Positions 37,419 through 45,542 of a stretch of DNA of 64,000 bases are shown piece after piece. The position numbers and the translations under genes were made by a program. Position 1 is the first letter of the stretch. Every line of letters starts with the position of its first letter. The notes beneath the pieces are model-generated. The model was given only the letters and a program-made list of their open reading frames with translations, was not told where the DNA came from and did not search any database. Origin of the DNA: Yoonia ponticola. GTDB taxonomy: Bacteria > Pseudomonadota > Alphaproteobacteria > Rhodobacterales > Rhodobacteraceae. Location of the stretch: NCBI RefSeq assembly GCF_014199395.1, contig NZ_JACIJM010000006.1, positions 163,430 through 227,429 on the forward strand, given 5' to 3'.

Positions 37419-37498
37419 TATATTCCGGTGTATTTTAGGTGAAATGCATTGGCATCGTTGGGTGCTGTATACGATTCGACGAGTCTGGTTCGGGGTTT

Positions 37499-38593
37499 AT
37501 GACAAGACAGGTAGCACATGACGTCCTGCGCCGAATGGCGTCACCGCCGCCGCCGGCGCCTGAAGATGTACCCATTACGTCCTCGCGGGCGATCCGGCTT
37601 GCGATAACGCGGGCCGCGGACAAAACGCATGGTTTCGCGTTAAGCGTGAGTTCATTACGTGAGGAAGTGTTGGATTTAGATGCTTTGATCGAGGCGTTTG
37701 ACCCCGCGTTGATGTTGATCGCGTTGATGTGCGATGGGCGGATTGCGGGCCTCGCAGCACTTGATTTAGACATGCGCGCGGCCTTGGTTGAAGTGCAGAC
37801 CGTTGGTCAGATACTAGGCGACGCACCGGAAGATCGGACCCCGACCGGCACGGACGCAAGAATGGCACAGCCGATAATCGCAGCGTTTTTGGCACATTTA
37901 CAAGAAACGGCAGAACGCACGGCACTAGATGCGTGGGGGGCGGGCGTCGCGGTAGGTGACAAAATCGCATCGGCACGCGCCGCAGGACTAATTTTAGACG
38001 ATGGCAGGTATCGGTTGATCCGGTTGGCACTGAATTTGGGTAACGGCGACCGCACAGGGGAGTTCACGGTGGCCTTGCCATGCCGCGAAGAGGTCGTCGC
38101 GAAGGCAGTAGAACCAGAGGAAACGGTCGATTGGGATGATCAGTTTCGCCGCGTTATTGATGGATCTCCTGCGCGGTTAAACGCAGTTTTGCACAGCTTT
38201 AAACTGCAACTGCATCAGGCGGAATCATTGGCGGTGGGGCAGGTTGTGCCACTACCCGGCTGCACGGTGTCATCGGTGAAATTACTGGCGGGCGACGGAC
38301 GCAAAGTTGCAACCGCGCGATTGGGGCAATCTGGTGGTATGCGTGCTGTGCGCATTGAGGCAGCACCGCATTTGCAGATGTCCGAGATAGCTTATCCGCA
38401 AGACAGTGAGGACGTCGACGAGAGATCTATGAAGGGTCAAGGATTTGATATCGAAGGTGCGCGTATGGAAACAGGCGGGTCGCAAAATGAGATCGTCTCG
38501 GCAAGCTTGCCAACCGGTGGCTCGCATGCCGACATGACGTTGGATACAACCAAACAGGAGGATGAACGACAAGAAGCGCCAGAAAATGCTTAG
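37499..38593 (+). CDS. FliM/FliN C-terminal domain protein, orphan
   Basis: A 364-residue protein (start at ATG 37499 chosen; an earlier GTG is also open and the ribosome site is weak). The middle matches the FliM-like fold (VLRRMASPPP, AIRLAITRAA, GRIAGLAALDLDMRAALVEVQTVGQILG). Residues about 240-300 form the SpoA/FliN C-terminal module (FKLQLHQAESLAVGQVVPLPG, VKLLAGDGRKVATARLGQ). The last 90 residues are polar and disordered. No flagellar genes are in the window; this orphan may serve a flagellar motor encoded elsewhere or a related secretion switch. Confidence 0.75.
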   Translation: MTRQVAHDVLRRMASPPPPAPEDVPITSSRAIRLAITRAADKTHGFALSVSSLREEVLDLDALIEAFDPALMLIALMCDGRIAGLAALDLDMRAALVEVQTVGQILGDAPEDRTPTGTDARMAQPIIAAFLAHLQETAERTALDAWGAGVAVGDKIASARAAGLILDDGRYRLIRLALNLGNGDRTGEFTVALPCREEVVAKAVEPEETVDWDDQFRRVIDGSPARLNAVLHSFKLQLHQAESLAVGQVVPLPGCTVSSVKLLAGDGRKVATARLGQSGGMRAVRIEAAPHLQMSEIAYPQDSEDVDERSMKGQGFDIEGARMETGGSQNEIVSASLPTGGSHADMTLDTTKQEDERQEAPENA

Positions 38594-38594
38594 A

Positions 38595-39026
38595 TCAAGA
38601 CCTTTGTTGAGCCAGCATTTCAAGCTGCGGGTGCAGGCCGCGTAGATCATATCCGGCATTTGACGTCGCTTTGATGATGTCATCGCTCGGCATATCACCA
38701 GCTTGGCCAAGGGACCATGCAATCGACGACCGTGTGCCGGATGCGCAATAGGCCAGAACCGGCCCGTCTGCGGTATCAATAGCCGCGCGGTGTGCTGCGA
38801 CGTTTTCGGCGTTCATCGTCTGATGGGTTAACGGAAGTTTTGTAAAGCCCAAACCGGCGGCTTTGGCGGCGGCGGCCACGGCCTCTGCATGGCAATCGGG
38901 GGTGATTTCGCTGTCGGGTCGGTTGCAAATAATCGCAACAAATCCAGCATCGGCGATGGCTTGGCAATCATCAGGCGCGATTTGCGGGCTGACGGCGTAG
39001 GTCGGTGTGATTTGACGAATTTCCAT
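38595..39026 (-). CDS. TIGR01244-type sulfur transferase / phosphatase-like protein
   Basis: A 143-residue protein of the DUF442/TIGR01244 family, related to dual-specificity phosphatases and rhodaneses. The active-site loop is CASGTRSS with Cys94. ICNRPDSE and LPLTHQTM are the family blocks. In some bacteria it is fused to a beta-lactamase-like Blh protein in sulfide detoxification; here it stands alone. It is convergent with the FliM-like gene, one base between stop codons. Confidence 0.85.
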   Translation of the reverse strand: MEIRQITPTYAVSPQIAPDDCQAIADAGFVAIICNRPDSEITPDCHAEAVAAAAKAAGLGFTKLPLTHQTMNAENVAAHRAAIDTADGPVLAYCASGTRSSIAWSLGQAGDMPSDDIIKATSNAGYDLRGLHPQLEMLAQQRS

Positions 39027-39078
39027 GGGTGTCTTTTAGAAGCCTGAATGTGAAACGTCTAGTCGCAAGCGGCGATGA

Positions 39079-39294
39079 TTAACTTAACACGACACCAAAG
39101 ACGACCATCATCAGGCCTAAGATCGAAAACAGCAGTGATCCGATGTTAATCGGGAAGATCGCGGTGAGTTTGAGCCGTAAGGCGTCGTCGTCTAGTCCGG
39201 CTTTGCGCGCGGAAGATACCGCCACGATACTATATACGATGCCAACAAGCCCAATCATGGAGATTGCAGCTCCGGTCCATACCATCCATTCCAT
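39079..39294 (-). CDS. small two-helix membrane protein
   Basis: A 71-residue protein from ATG 39294 (AAGGGGA upstream). Two membrane helices: WTGAAISMIGLVGIVYSIVAV and IFPINIGSLLFSILGLMMVVFG, separated by a polar loop with AGLDDDALRLKL. No known domain. It is divergent from gapR, 116 bases away. Confidence 0.6.
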   Translation of the reverse strand: MEWMVWTGAAISMIGLVGIVYSIVAVSSARKAGLDDDALRLKLTAIFPINIGSLLFSILGLMMVVFGVVLS

Positions 39295-39410
39295 CACAAT
39301 CCCCTTTGTTGATCGCCGCAGGCCTAACGTCGGAAAGGCGTGTATGCAAGGGTTGCAGCCATGCGCGAGGCTCGCTACTGAAGGGAAAAAGACGCCCAAA
39401 GGAGACCACC

Positions 39411-39668
39411 ATGAGCGACGTTATTTCCGACACCGCGAGCACAGTTGCCGGCCAAGAGTTGCGCCAGTTCATTGAACGGTACGAGCGCCTTGAGGCTGAG
39501 AAAAAAGACATCGCCGATGGTCAAAAAGAGATCATGGCCGAAGCCAAAGGGCGCGGCTACGACACCAAAGTGATCCGCAAATTGATCGCGATCCGCAAGC
39601 GTGACGCAAATGATTTGGCCGAAGAAGAGGCCGTGATGGAAATGTATATGGCCGCTTTGGGCATGTGA
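39411..39668 (+). CDS. gapR: GapR-family (DUF2312) DNA-binding protein
   Basis: An 85-residue protein starting at ATG 39411 (AAAGGAG upstream). It is the alphaproteobacterial DUF2312 family: ELRQFIERYERLEAEKKDIADGQKEIM, then AKGRGYDTKVIRKLIAIRKRD. GapR tetramers clamp overtwisted AT-rich DNA ahead of replication and transcription and stimulate topoisomerases. Length and sequence fit the family exactly. A bidirectional terminator follows. Confidence 0.93.
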   Translation: MSDVISDTASTVAGQELRQFIERYERLEAEKKDIADGQKEIMAEAKGRGYDTKVIRKLIAIRKRDANDLAEEEAVMEMYMAALGM

Positions 39669-39674
39669 TTTTAG

Positions 39675-39710
39675 CGGTCATATCCCGACGTTCGTCAGAG
39701 AATATGACCG
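39675..39710. terminator. bidirectional terminator after gapR
   Basis: CGGTCATAT (39675-39683) pairs with ATATGACCG (39702-39710), flanked by T-rich and A-rich sides that extend the pairing (GATTTTAG with TAAATC). It separates convergent gapR and the 291-residue gene. Confidence 0.75.
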
Positions 39711-39722
39711 TAAATCAAATTG

Positions 39723-40598
39723 TTAAGGCATGATGAAATTCACGCCGGGCATGGCGCGGATCAGATCAACGTCAGCATCGTAGTTATCGGTCAACTGCTC
39801 AACCAATTCTTGGGTGAAGTCCGGCAGATCGATATCTTCGTCCAGCGCATCATCCATGGCGTATTTGTTCAAGAACGCCATGATGATTTTAAGTTCATGC
39901 TGCGGCGTGGGTGGCGGATTATTTTTGAGGTAGCCTTTCATCCGCTGCATGCCTTCTTTTTCCATGATCGTCGTCAGCAAATCATAGGTCCCGACCAGCG
40001 GCACGGTATCAGGCACACCCGCGATTTCGCGCATCAAGCGCCCCCAAATCAGCGGCGTATCTTCGTTACACCAAACCGTCAGTTTGCAGTTCGGCGCCAC
40101 GTGCTGAATGCGTTTGATAACGTCAGACCAGCGCACTTCGGCAGGGTACATGCCCCGCATAAAGCTGCCGAGATCGTCGAATTTCGACTTGGCAAAGGTT
40201 TCGGGGATGAACGTCGCCGGATTGCGCAGCGAGAGGCACAGTTCAACATCGTCACCTGGGAAAAGTTGTAAAAGCCCGCGCAGTTTCGGCTCGACCAGCG
40301 CATAGAACACGCCTTTGTCGAAAATTCGGTTCGGAATGCAGATGAAGTTGGAGTTCGACAAAACAAGCCGCTCCGTCGGCTCGTCGTCCAAAATCGCATC
40401 CAGCAAAATAGATCGCGTATCATCAGCAGGTGTTGCGCCATCAAGTCCTTGAATTGTTTCGCGAATAAGGCGTCTGTAGTTGCTTGGGCCTGGTACTTTG
40501 ACCCCGTCTTCGGACAAAACGCCCGCATTGCGTAGCAATGATTTGAGCAGTCGGTCTTCGTCCGTGCAATTTGCGCCGATGTGATAAACGATTTCCAT
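39723..40598 (-). CDS. conserved unknown protein (sulfotransferase-like appearance)
   Basis: A 291-residue cytosolic protein not confidently assigned. It starts MEIVYHIGANCTDEDRLLKSLLRNAG, reminiscent of the P-loop start of sulfotransferase-like folds (HxGxxKTG), but the Lys-Thr-Gly is not intact. Further blocks are LVLSNSNFICIPNRIF, VELCLSLRNPATFIPETFAKSKF and LTVWCNEDTPLIWGRLMREI. Such a pattern is seen in uncharacterised Rhodobacteraceae proteins. No membrane segment. Divergent from the permease gene at 40682. Confidence 0.55.
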   Translation of the reverse strand: MEIVYHIGANCTDEDRLLKSLLRNAGVLSEDGVKVPGPSNYRRLIRETIQGLDGATPADDTRSILLDAILDDEPTERLVLSNSNFICIPNRIFDKGVFYALVEPKLRGLLQLFPGDDVELCLSLRNPATFIPETFAKSKFDDLGSFMRGMYPAEVRWSDVIKRIQHVAPNCKLTVWCNEDTPLIWGRLMREIAGVPDTVPLVGTYDLLTTIMEKEGMQRMKGYLKNNPPPTPQHELKIIMAFLNKYAMDDALDEDIDLPDFTQELVEQLTDNYDADVDLIRAMPGVNFIMP

Positions 40599-40681
40599 AC
40601 GATCCTAACCTACTCGTTATGCGTCTTTTTATCATAGTCCAATTTCTGGACAGTTAAACTGCTTTCGGCTATCGGAATTTT

Positions 40682-42352
40682 ATGTCCGATCAAATCCGTC
40701 AGTTATTGCCGTCGCAGGCAAGTCGCCCCAAAATTGATCGCTGGTCCATTGGTGCCATCGTGATTGCAACCCTTGTTGTGCTGCCGATTGCAGCGGTTTT
40801 GTGGTTCGCGTTGACCCCGACCGATAATATTTGGCCACATTTGATGGCCACGACGTTTCCCCGATACTTACGCAATACTGTTATCTTAATGTTAAGCGTC
40901 GGCATGTTAACTGCCATTGTCGGGACAACAACTGCGTGGCTTGTGGTGATGTATCGGTTTCCGGGCCGCAAGTGGGTGCAATGGGCGTTGCTGATGCCAT
41001 TGGCGGTGCCGGCATATGTTGGCGCTTATGCGCTGGTTGATTTTTTGGAATATGCGGGACCCGTGCAGACTATGTTGCGCGGCCTCATGGGATGGGAGAC
41101 CTCTGCCGATTACATTTTTCCCGCAATCCGTACGCGGTCATCCGCCGTCGTGGTCTTGTCCGCGTCGCTATATCCTTACGTTTATCTACTGGCCCGCGCT
41201 GCATTTCGCGAACAGTCGGGGGCAGGGTTCGAGGTCGCACGCGCCTTGGGCGTCGGTCCGTGGGGGCGTTTCTTTCGCGTAGGGCTGCCATTGGCGCGGC
41301 CTGCGATTGCGGCTGGCGTGGCTGTGGTCATGATGGAAACTGTCAACGATTTTGGCACTGTGGATTATTTCGCAGTGCAAACGCTGACGACCGGAATTTT
41401 TACCGTATGGTTGCAAGGCGGTAACCTCGGCGGGGCTGCACAATTGGCGACCTGCGTTCTGGGGATGATCGTGTTTTTGGTGGTGCTTGAGAAATTCAGC
41501 CGCCGCCGCAGTAAATTTTTCGCTTCAGCCCGTGGTCAGCGTCCGGTGTCCTTGACGCAGCTGAAAGCAGGGCAGGGCGCGATTGCGTTTGTCATCTGTC
41601 TGATTCCCGTTCTGGTGGGATTCTTTTTACCGGTAGGGGTCTTGGTCAGCCACGCGATGGACGCCGACCAATGGGTCGCACCGGGCCTGCGCAAGGCCCT
41701 GTTCCACACGATCACCGTAGCGGGGCTGGCGGCGTTCCTGACGGTCGTTGGCGGTTTGTTCATGGTTTATGGTGTACGGTTATCAAAGCGCCGCCTACCG
41801 CGCTTGTTGATGCCTGTGACGGCGATTGGCTACGCCGCACCAGGCGCGGTTCTGGGCTTGGGCATCTTGGTGCCGCTGGCTGCGTTGGACAACCGATTTG
41901 CCGATGGTGTCTTGGCGCTGACAGGCTACGATCCGGGCCTGCTGGTGACGGGAACGGCAGGCGTTTTGGTGATCGCATACGTCGTGCGATTCTTTGCAAT
42001 CGCCCAAGGGACGGCCGATGCGGCGTTCGGACGGGTGTCACCAAGCCTTCCGATGGCCGCAAGGTCGCTTGGGCAGGGGGCAGGTGGCGTTTTAAAGAGA
42101 ATTTATTTGCCTCTGATGCGGGCCTCTGTGGGCTCTGCGATGCTGCTGGTTTTCGTCGACGCGGTAAAGGAATTACCGGCCACTTTGCTCTTAAGACCCT
42201 TTAGTTACGATACTTTAGCGACACGGGTGCATGCCAAGGCATCGCTCGAAAACATCAGCGAAGCGGCACCTGCGGCGTTGATGATTACCTGCGTTGGACT
42301 GCTCGCCGTCATTTTTCTTGCGAAAGCGCATAAAGAGGGGTTGCAGAGGTGA
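40682..42352 (+). CDS. iron-type ABC transporter permease (FbpB-like fused permease)
   Basis: A 556-residue protein of two fused permease halves, about 12 membrane helices. Each half has an EAA loop: ARALGVGPWGRFFRVGLPLARPAI (first half) and ARSLGQGAGGVLKRIYLPLMRASVG (second). The N-terminal region has NTVILMLSVGMLTAIVGTTTAW. Family members take up ferric iron from periplasmic binding proteins. The binding protein and ATPase are not adjacent, so partners must be encoded elsewhere; thiamine or other substrates are possible. It precedes the tRNA-Thr. Confidence 0.88.
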   Translation: MSDQIRQLLPSQASRPKIDRWSIGAIVIATLVVLPIAAVLWFALTPTDNIWPHLMATTFPRYLRNTVILMLSVGMLTAIVGTTTAWLVVMYRFPGRKWVQWALLMPLAVPAYVGAYALVDFLEYAGPVQTMLRGLMGWETSADYIFPAIRTRSSAVVVLSASLYPYVYLLARAAFREQSGAGFEVARALGVGPWGRFFRVGLPLARPAIAAGVAVVMMETVNDFGTVDYFAVQTLTTGIFTVWLQGGNLGGAAQLATCVLGMIVFLVVLEKFSRRRSKFFASARGQRPVSLTQLKAGQGAIAFVICLIPVLVGFFLPVGVLVSHAMDADQWVAPGLRKALFHTITVAGLAAFLTVVGGLFMVYGVRLSKRRLPRLLMPVTAIGYAAPGAVLGLGILVPLAALDNRFADGVLALTGYDPGLLVTGTAGVLVIAYVVRFFAIAQGTADAAFGRVSPSLPMAARSLGQGAGGVLKRIYLPLMRASVGSAMLLVFVDAVKELPATLLLRPFSYDTLATRVHAKASLENISEAAPAALMITCVGLLAVIFLAKAHKEGLQR

Positions 42353-42379
42353 GAATCCTTTTCTAAAAGCAGCCGCAGT

Positions 42380-42455
42380 GCCCCTATAGCTCAGCTGGTA
42401 GAGCAACTGATTTGTAATCAGTAGGTCCGCGGTTCGAGTCCGTGTGGGGGCACCA
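42380..42455 (+). tRNA. tRNA-Thr (UGU)
   Basis: Complete cloverleaf: acceptor GCCCCTA with TGGGGGC, D-arm GCTCAGCTGGTAGAGC, anticodon stem CTGAT/ATCAG around T-TGT-A (anticodon UGU, Thr), T-arm GGTTCGAGTCC, discriminator A and encoded CCA (42453-42455). Its 3' end is the insertion site for the two tandem elements to the right. Confidence 0.96.
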
Positions 42456-42458
42456 TTT
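42432..42458. repeat. left attachment site (att, tRNA copy)
   Basis: A 27-bp segment from the tRNA T-loop to just past CCA is repeated exactly at 61460-61486 (outer right end), and a 20-base part with one G deleted is found at 52630-52650. This is the usual integration signature of tRNA-targeting integrases. Confidence 0.9.
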
Positions 42459-42554
42459 CATCATCCAGTTTTATCCAATGACATCCGATTAGCCCTTATC
42501 TATAAGGGGTTTATCGATATCGTTTGTCCGATGCTGTTTTATAACATCCAGCAG

Positions 42555-42618
42555 CGTACCCCCAGAAAAGGGGTATATTTGGGGGTACGATGAAATCTGG
42601 AAAAAGTGCGTACCCCCA
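42555..42618. repeat. candidate integrase arm sites, left end of element 1
   Basis: Three copies of CGTACCCCCA: 42555-42564 (+), 42580-42589 (-), 42609-42618 (+). Matching inverted copies lie at 52552-52561 and 52564-52573. They occur only near the two ends of element 1, as expected for arm-type integrase sites. Confidence 0.6.
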
Positions 42619-42620
42619 CC

Positions 42621-43808
42621 ATGCCACTCAGCGATATAAAGATTCGGAATCTGAAATCTAGCGATAAAGCTTACAAAGTCAGCGACTTTGAAGGCCTGTT
42701 TGTACTCGTGAAGGTGAGCGGGGCGAAGTCTTGGCGGTTCAAGTATAGAATCGACGGCAAAGAGAAGTTGCTCGTGATTGGCGATTATCCGGCTGTGACG
42801 TTGGCTAAGGCGCGTCAGGCGCGTGATATGGCGAAAGCGCAACTGGCGGATGGGATTGATCCCAATGAAGCCAAGCAAGAAGACAAACGGATTCGCTTAG
42901 AAGCCAAGGGGCAGACTTTTGCCAAGATCGGCGAGACGTTTCTGGCTAAGCAGCGCAAAGAGGGAAAATCGGCGGCGACGCTATCGAAGACCGAATATCA
43001 CCTCAAACTTGCGAACCAAGATTTTGGCCGCAAACCGATCACCGAGATCACCGCACCGATGATCCTCAAGACGCTGCGCAAGGTCGAGGCGAAGGGCAAC
43101 TATGAGACAGCGCATCGCCTGCGTGCCCGTATCGGTTCCGTGTTTCGTTATGCCGTGGCCAGCGGCATTGCTGAGACTGATCCGACCTATGCGCTGCGTG
43201 ACGCGCTGATCCGACCGACCCGGGTTCACCGTGCCGCTATCGTTGAGCCAAAGGCTTTGAGGCGCTTGATGGTGGAAATCGACGGGTTTGAGGGGCAGGC
43301 GACTACGCGGATTGGTTTGAAGCTGTTGGCAATCCTCGCACAAAGGCCGGGCGAGATCAGGAATGCGGTTTGGTCTGAGTTTGATCTTGAGGCGCGTGTC
43401 TGGTCGATCCCCGCCGCGAAGATGAAAATGCGCCGCGACCATAATGTGCCATTGCCGGAACAAGCGATTGCTTTGCTCAAAGAACTGAAGCTGATGAACA
43501 ATCGCGGCGACTATCTCTTCCCGTCACTGCGCACATGGACGCGCCCGATGTCAGAAAACACCTTGAACGCGGCTTTGCGCAGGATGGGTTATGCGGGAGA
43601 CGAAATGACGGCACATGGTTTCAGGGCGTCGTTCTCAACCTTGGCAAATGAAAGCGGCATATGGAACCCTGATGCGATTGAGCGAGCGTTGGCGCATGTA
43701 GAGAAGAATGAGGTACGACGGGCATATGCTCGTGGGGAGCATTGGGATGAGCGTGTGCGACTCGCCGATTGGTGGGCTGGTTTCTTGGAGGCACAGCAGT
43801 CAGGTTAA
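42621..43808 (+). CDS. P4-type tyrosine integrase (element 1)
   Basis: A 395-residue integrase with the DUF4102 N-terminal domain (MPLSDIKIRNLKSSDKAYKVSD, then KSWRFKYRIDGKEKLLVIGDYP). The catalytic set is Arg in LAQRPGEIRN, HGFRASFSTLA (His-x-x-Arg), and Tyr in VRRAYARGEHW. P4-type enzymes integrate into tRNA 3' ends, and this gene starts 166 bases from tRNA-Thr. Start at ATG 42621; five upstream residues are also open. The candidate arm sites overlap its promoter and start, so integrase could repress itself. Confidence 0.92.
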   Translation: MPLSDIKIRNLKSSDKAYKVSDFEGLFVLVKVSGAKSWRFKYRIDGKEKLLVIGDYPAVTLAKARQARDMAKAQLADGIDPNEAKQEDKRIRLEAKGQTFAKIGETFLAKQRKEGKSAATLSKTEYHLKLANQDFGRKPITEITAPMILKTLRKVEAKGNYETAHRLRARIGSVFRYAVASGIAETDPTYALRDALIRPTRVHRAAIVEPKALRRLMVEIDGFEGQATTRIGLKLLAILAQRPGEIRNAVWSEFDLEARVWSIPAAKMKMRRDHNVPLPEQAIALLKELKLMNNRGDYLFPSLRTWTRPMSENTLNAALRRMGYAGDEMTAHGFRASFSTLANESGIWNPDAIERALAHVEKNEVRRAYARGEHWDERVRLADWWAGFLEAQQSG

Positions 43809-43827
43809 TTGCGAACGATTCTAGCCA

Positions 43828-44763
43828 ATGAGTTTTGATGTGACTGAAGAAGAGAAGCTTTTTGCCGATGTCCGTAGGGGAATGATTGAGGAGCTGTTGA
43901 GGCGAAAGTTAGGCCAGCTCGCGAGTTGGAAGAAGCCAACCTTACTGCATTCAATAGGCCCGACTGATCTCGATGTGTTTGACAGGATTGAAGCGGAACG
44001 TGACCGGCTTCGTGCATTGGTTCGGTCAAAACTTGATTCCATGTCTAATCGCGACATTGTGCATGTGGCGGGGCAACGCGATGACTTTGAAAAAGTGAGT
44101 GCCGAGGAATGGCAAGGTTTCTTGTTGAAAGAGATATTGCAGTTGCATCGAAATGTGCCCAATGCGCTGCGCCTTGGTCTAGGGCATCCAGATCTCGCGG
44201 CGGATATCGAGTATTGGGGGCAAATGGCTCACTATACGCTTCATGAGGCCTTGATGCTTTCGGTTGGTAACGATCCCGAAGTGATTACAGAAAAAAGCCT
44301 AGACCAAATGGTGAGACGGGGAAGCTTGCTGCCATCGGTAGAGTTTCTGGTCAAAAGGAGAGAACTGTTTCGCAGAAGCTTCCGGCGTAGCCCTGTCGGC
44401 TTCTACTCGGTTCGCCCTGATTGGCTTCTGGACTGGTTCAATAGTATTTCCCTTGAGGTCCACTCTGACTTCAAGGAGGTGCTGGTCAAACGAAGTGGTT
44501 CGCCCATGCCGCATGCCAAAGAAGCGGCAGCAGTTGCAGAAGCTTTCACAACGCAGGAACGTGATTCACTCCTGAAGCTAGTCGCTGCAATGGCCTGCGA
44601 ACAGTATAGCTACAATCCTTTGGCTGAGCGAAGCCCAGCAGTGTCTAACATCCGCAGTGATATTGAACAGATTGGTGCCTCGATGGATGCGAAGACCATT
44701 CGTAAGTGGTTGAAAGAAGCGGCAACGTTGGTCGACCCTAAATATTGGGCTGACGATGTTTAG
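43828..44763 (+). CDS. unknown island protein
   Basis: A 311-residue protein without recognised domain. Charged N-terminus (MSFDVTEEEKLFADVRRGMIEELLRRKL), a central YWGQMAHYTLHEALMLSVG that recalls helical island proteins, and a C-terminal block AACEQYSYNP-like / DAKTIRKWLKEAATLV. Similar proteins occur in integrase-linked islands upstream of AlpA genes. The nearby order (integrase, this gene, AlpA) suggests a role in island control, but no function can be assigned. Confidence 0.6.
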   Translation: MSFDVTEEEKLFADVRRGMIEELLRRKLGQLASWKKPTLLHSIGPTDLDVFDRIEAERDRLRALVRSKLDSMSNRDIVHVAGQRDDFEKVSAEEWQGFLLKEILQLHRNVPNALRLGLGHPDLAADIEYWGQMAHYTLHEALMLSVGNDPEVITEKSLDQMVRRGSLLPSVEFLVKRRELFRRSFRRSPVGFYSVRPDWLLDWFNSISLEVHSDFKEVLVKRSGSPMPHAKEAAAVAEAFTTQERDSLLKLVAAMACEQYSYNPLAERSPAVSNIRSDIEQIGASMDAKTIRKWLKEAATLVDPKYWADDV

Positions 44764-44865
44764 CGGGAAAGTTTAGCGTTCCTTCGGGAAAGTTGGGCTT
44801 TCCCCCTCAAATTAATAGGATCACTCAGGATGTAACTGAACGAAATCACGCTCAGGAACATCACG

Positions 44866-45072
44866 ATGGACAACGCATCTTTTCCAACGACAGGCTTCGT
44901 CCGCCTGTCCCAAATACTCGCGCCTGCTGGCCCAATCCCCGTATCGAAATCGACATGGTGGCAGGGCGTTAAGGAGGGCCGCTTTCCTCAACCTCAAAAG
45001 CTCGGCCCTCGCACAACAGTTTGGAAGGCCGAAGACGTCCGCGCATTATTCGAGGGCGGAGCCAATGGGTAA
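44866..45072 (+). CDS. AlpA-family regulator
   Basis: A 68-residue winged-HTH protein: FVRLSQILA start, KSTWWQGVKEGRFPQPQKLGPRTTVWKAEDV, the AlpA/phage excisionase pattern. AlpA proteins switch on integrase or excision of prophage-like elements. It overlaps the next gene by 8 bases. Confidence 0.8.
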   Translation: MDNASFPTTGFVRLSQILAPAGPIPVSKSTWWQGVKEGRFPQPQKLGPRTTVWKAEDVRALFEGGANG

Positions 45073-45469
45073 GCGTGCAAACCCGATGGCTGTGAAGGTC
45101 TCGCTGACCTACGAGGTTGGTGAGGCTGCATTTGCACTGGGCAAGTCTGAGGCGACCATTCGCAACTGGATCAAAGACGGTTTGCCGATAATGGCGTCGA
45201 AAAAGCCGTTGCTGATTTCGGGTCAGGATTTGCGCGACTACATCCGCGCGAAATCAAAAGGTGCAAAGACAAGCCTCGGTCCTGATCAGCTCTTTTGTCT
45301 GTCATGTCGCGAAGGCCGTAAGCCGCTTCGCATGGCCGTCGCGGTCCTCCCCAACACCGACAAGACTGACCGCCTTGAGGGCCTGTGCGAGACCTGTGGT
45401 GGTGTTGCCAGCCGGATCATTTCTAAGGCTAAGTCACCCCATTTCGCGGCAACCTTCCGCTTCAAGTAG
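45065..45469 (+). CDS. HTH protein with CxxC pair (possible zinc ribbon)
   Basis: A 134-residue protein. Residues 13-65 resemble a MerR/excisionase-type winged HTH (YEVGEAAFALGKSEATIRNWIKDGLP then LISGQDLRDYI). Residues 90-130 contain FCLSCREGRKP and LCETCGG, a four-cysteine set likely to bind zinc. It overlaps the AlpA gene and precedes the second recombinase, so all three probably form a control module. Function inferred from domain types only. Confidence 0.65.
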   Translation: MGKRANPMAVKVSLTYEVGEAAFALGKSEATIRNWIKDGLPIMASKKPLLISGQDLRDYIRAKSKGAKTSLGPDQLFCLSCREGRKPLRMAVAVLPNTDKTDRLEGLCETCGGVASRIISKAKSPHFAATFRFK

Positions 45470-45542
45470 GGCGGTGGCAGCGATGCCTATTAGACACCAC
45501 CATTCCCCGCTTAAATTAACACTTACAAAGGAGCGCTATGCC

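Noticed and set aside
45261..45542. Extended N-terminus of the second tyrosine recombinase
   Set aside because: It overlaps the HTH gene in another frame and lacks conserved residues; the ATG at 45543 has a good ribosome site.
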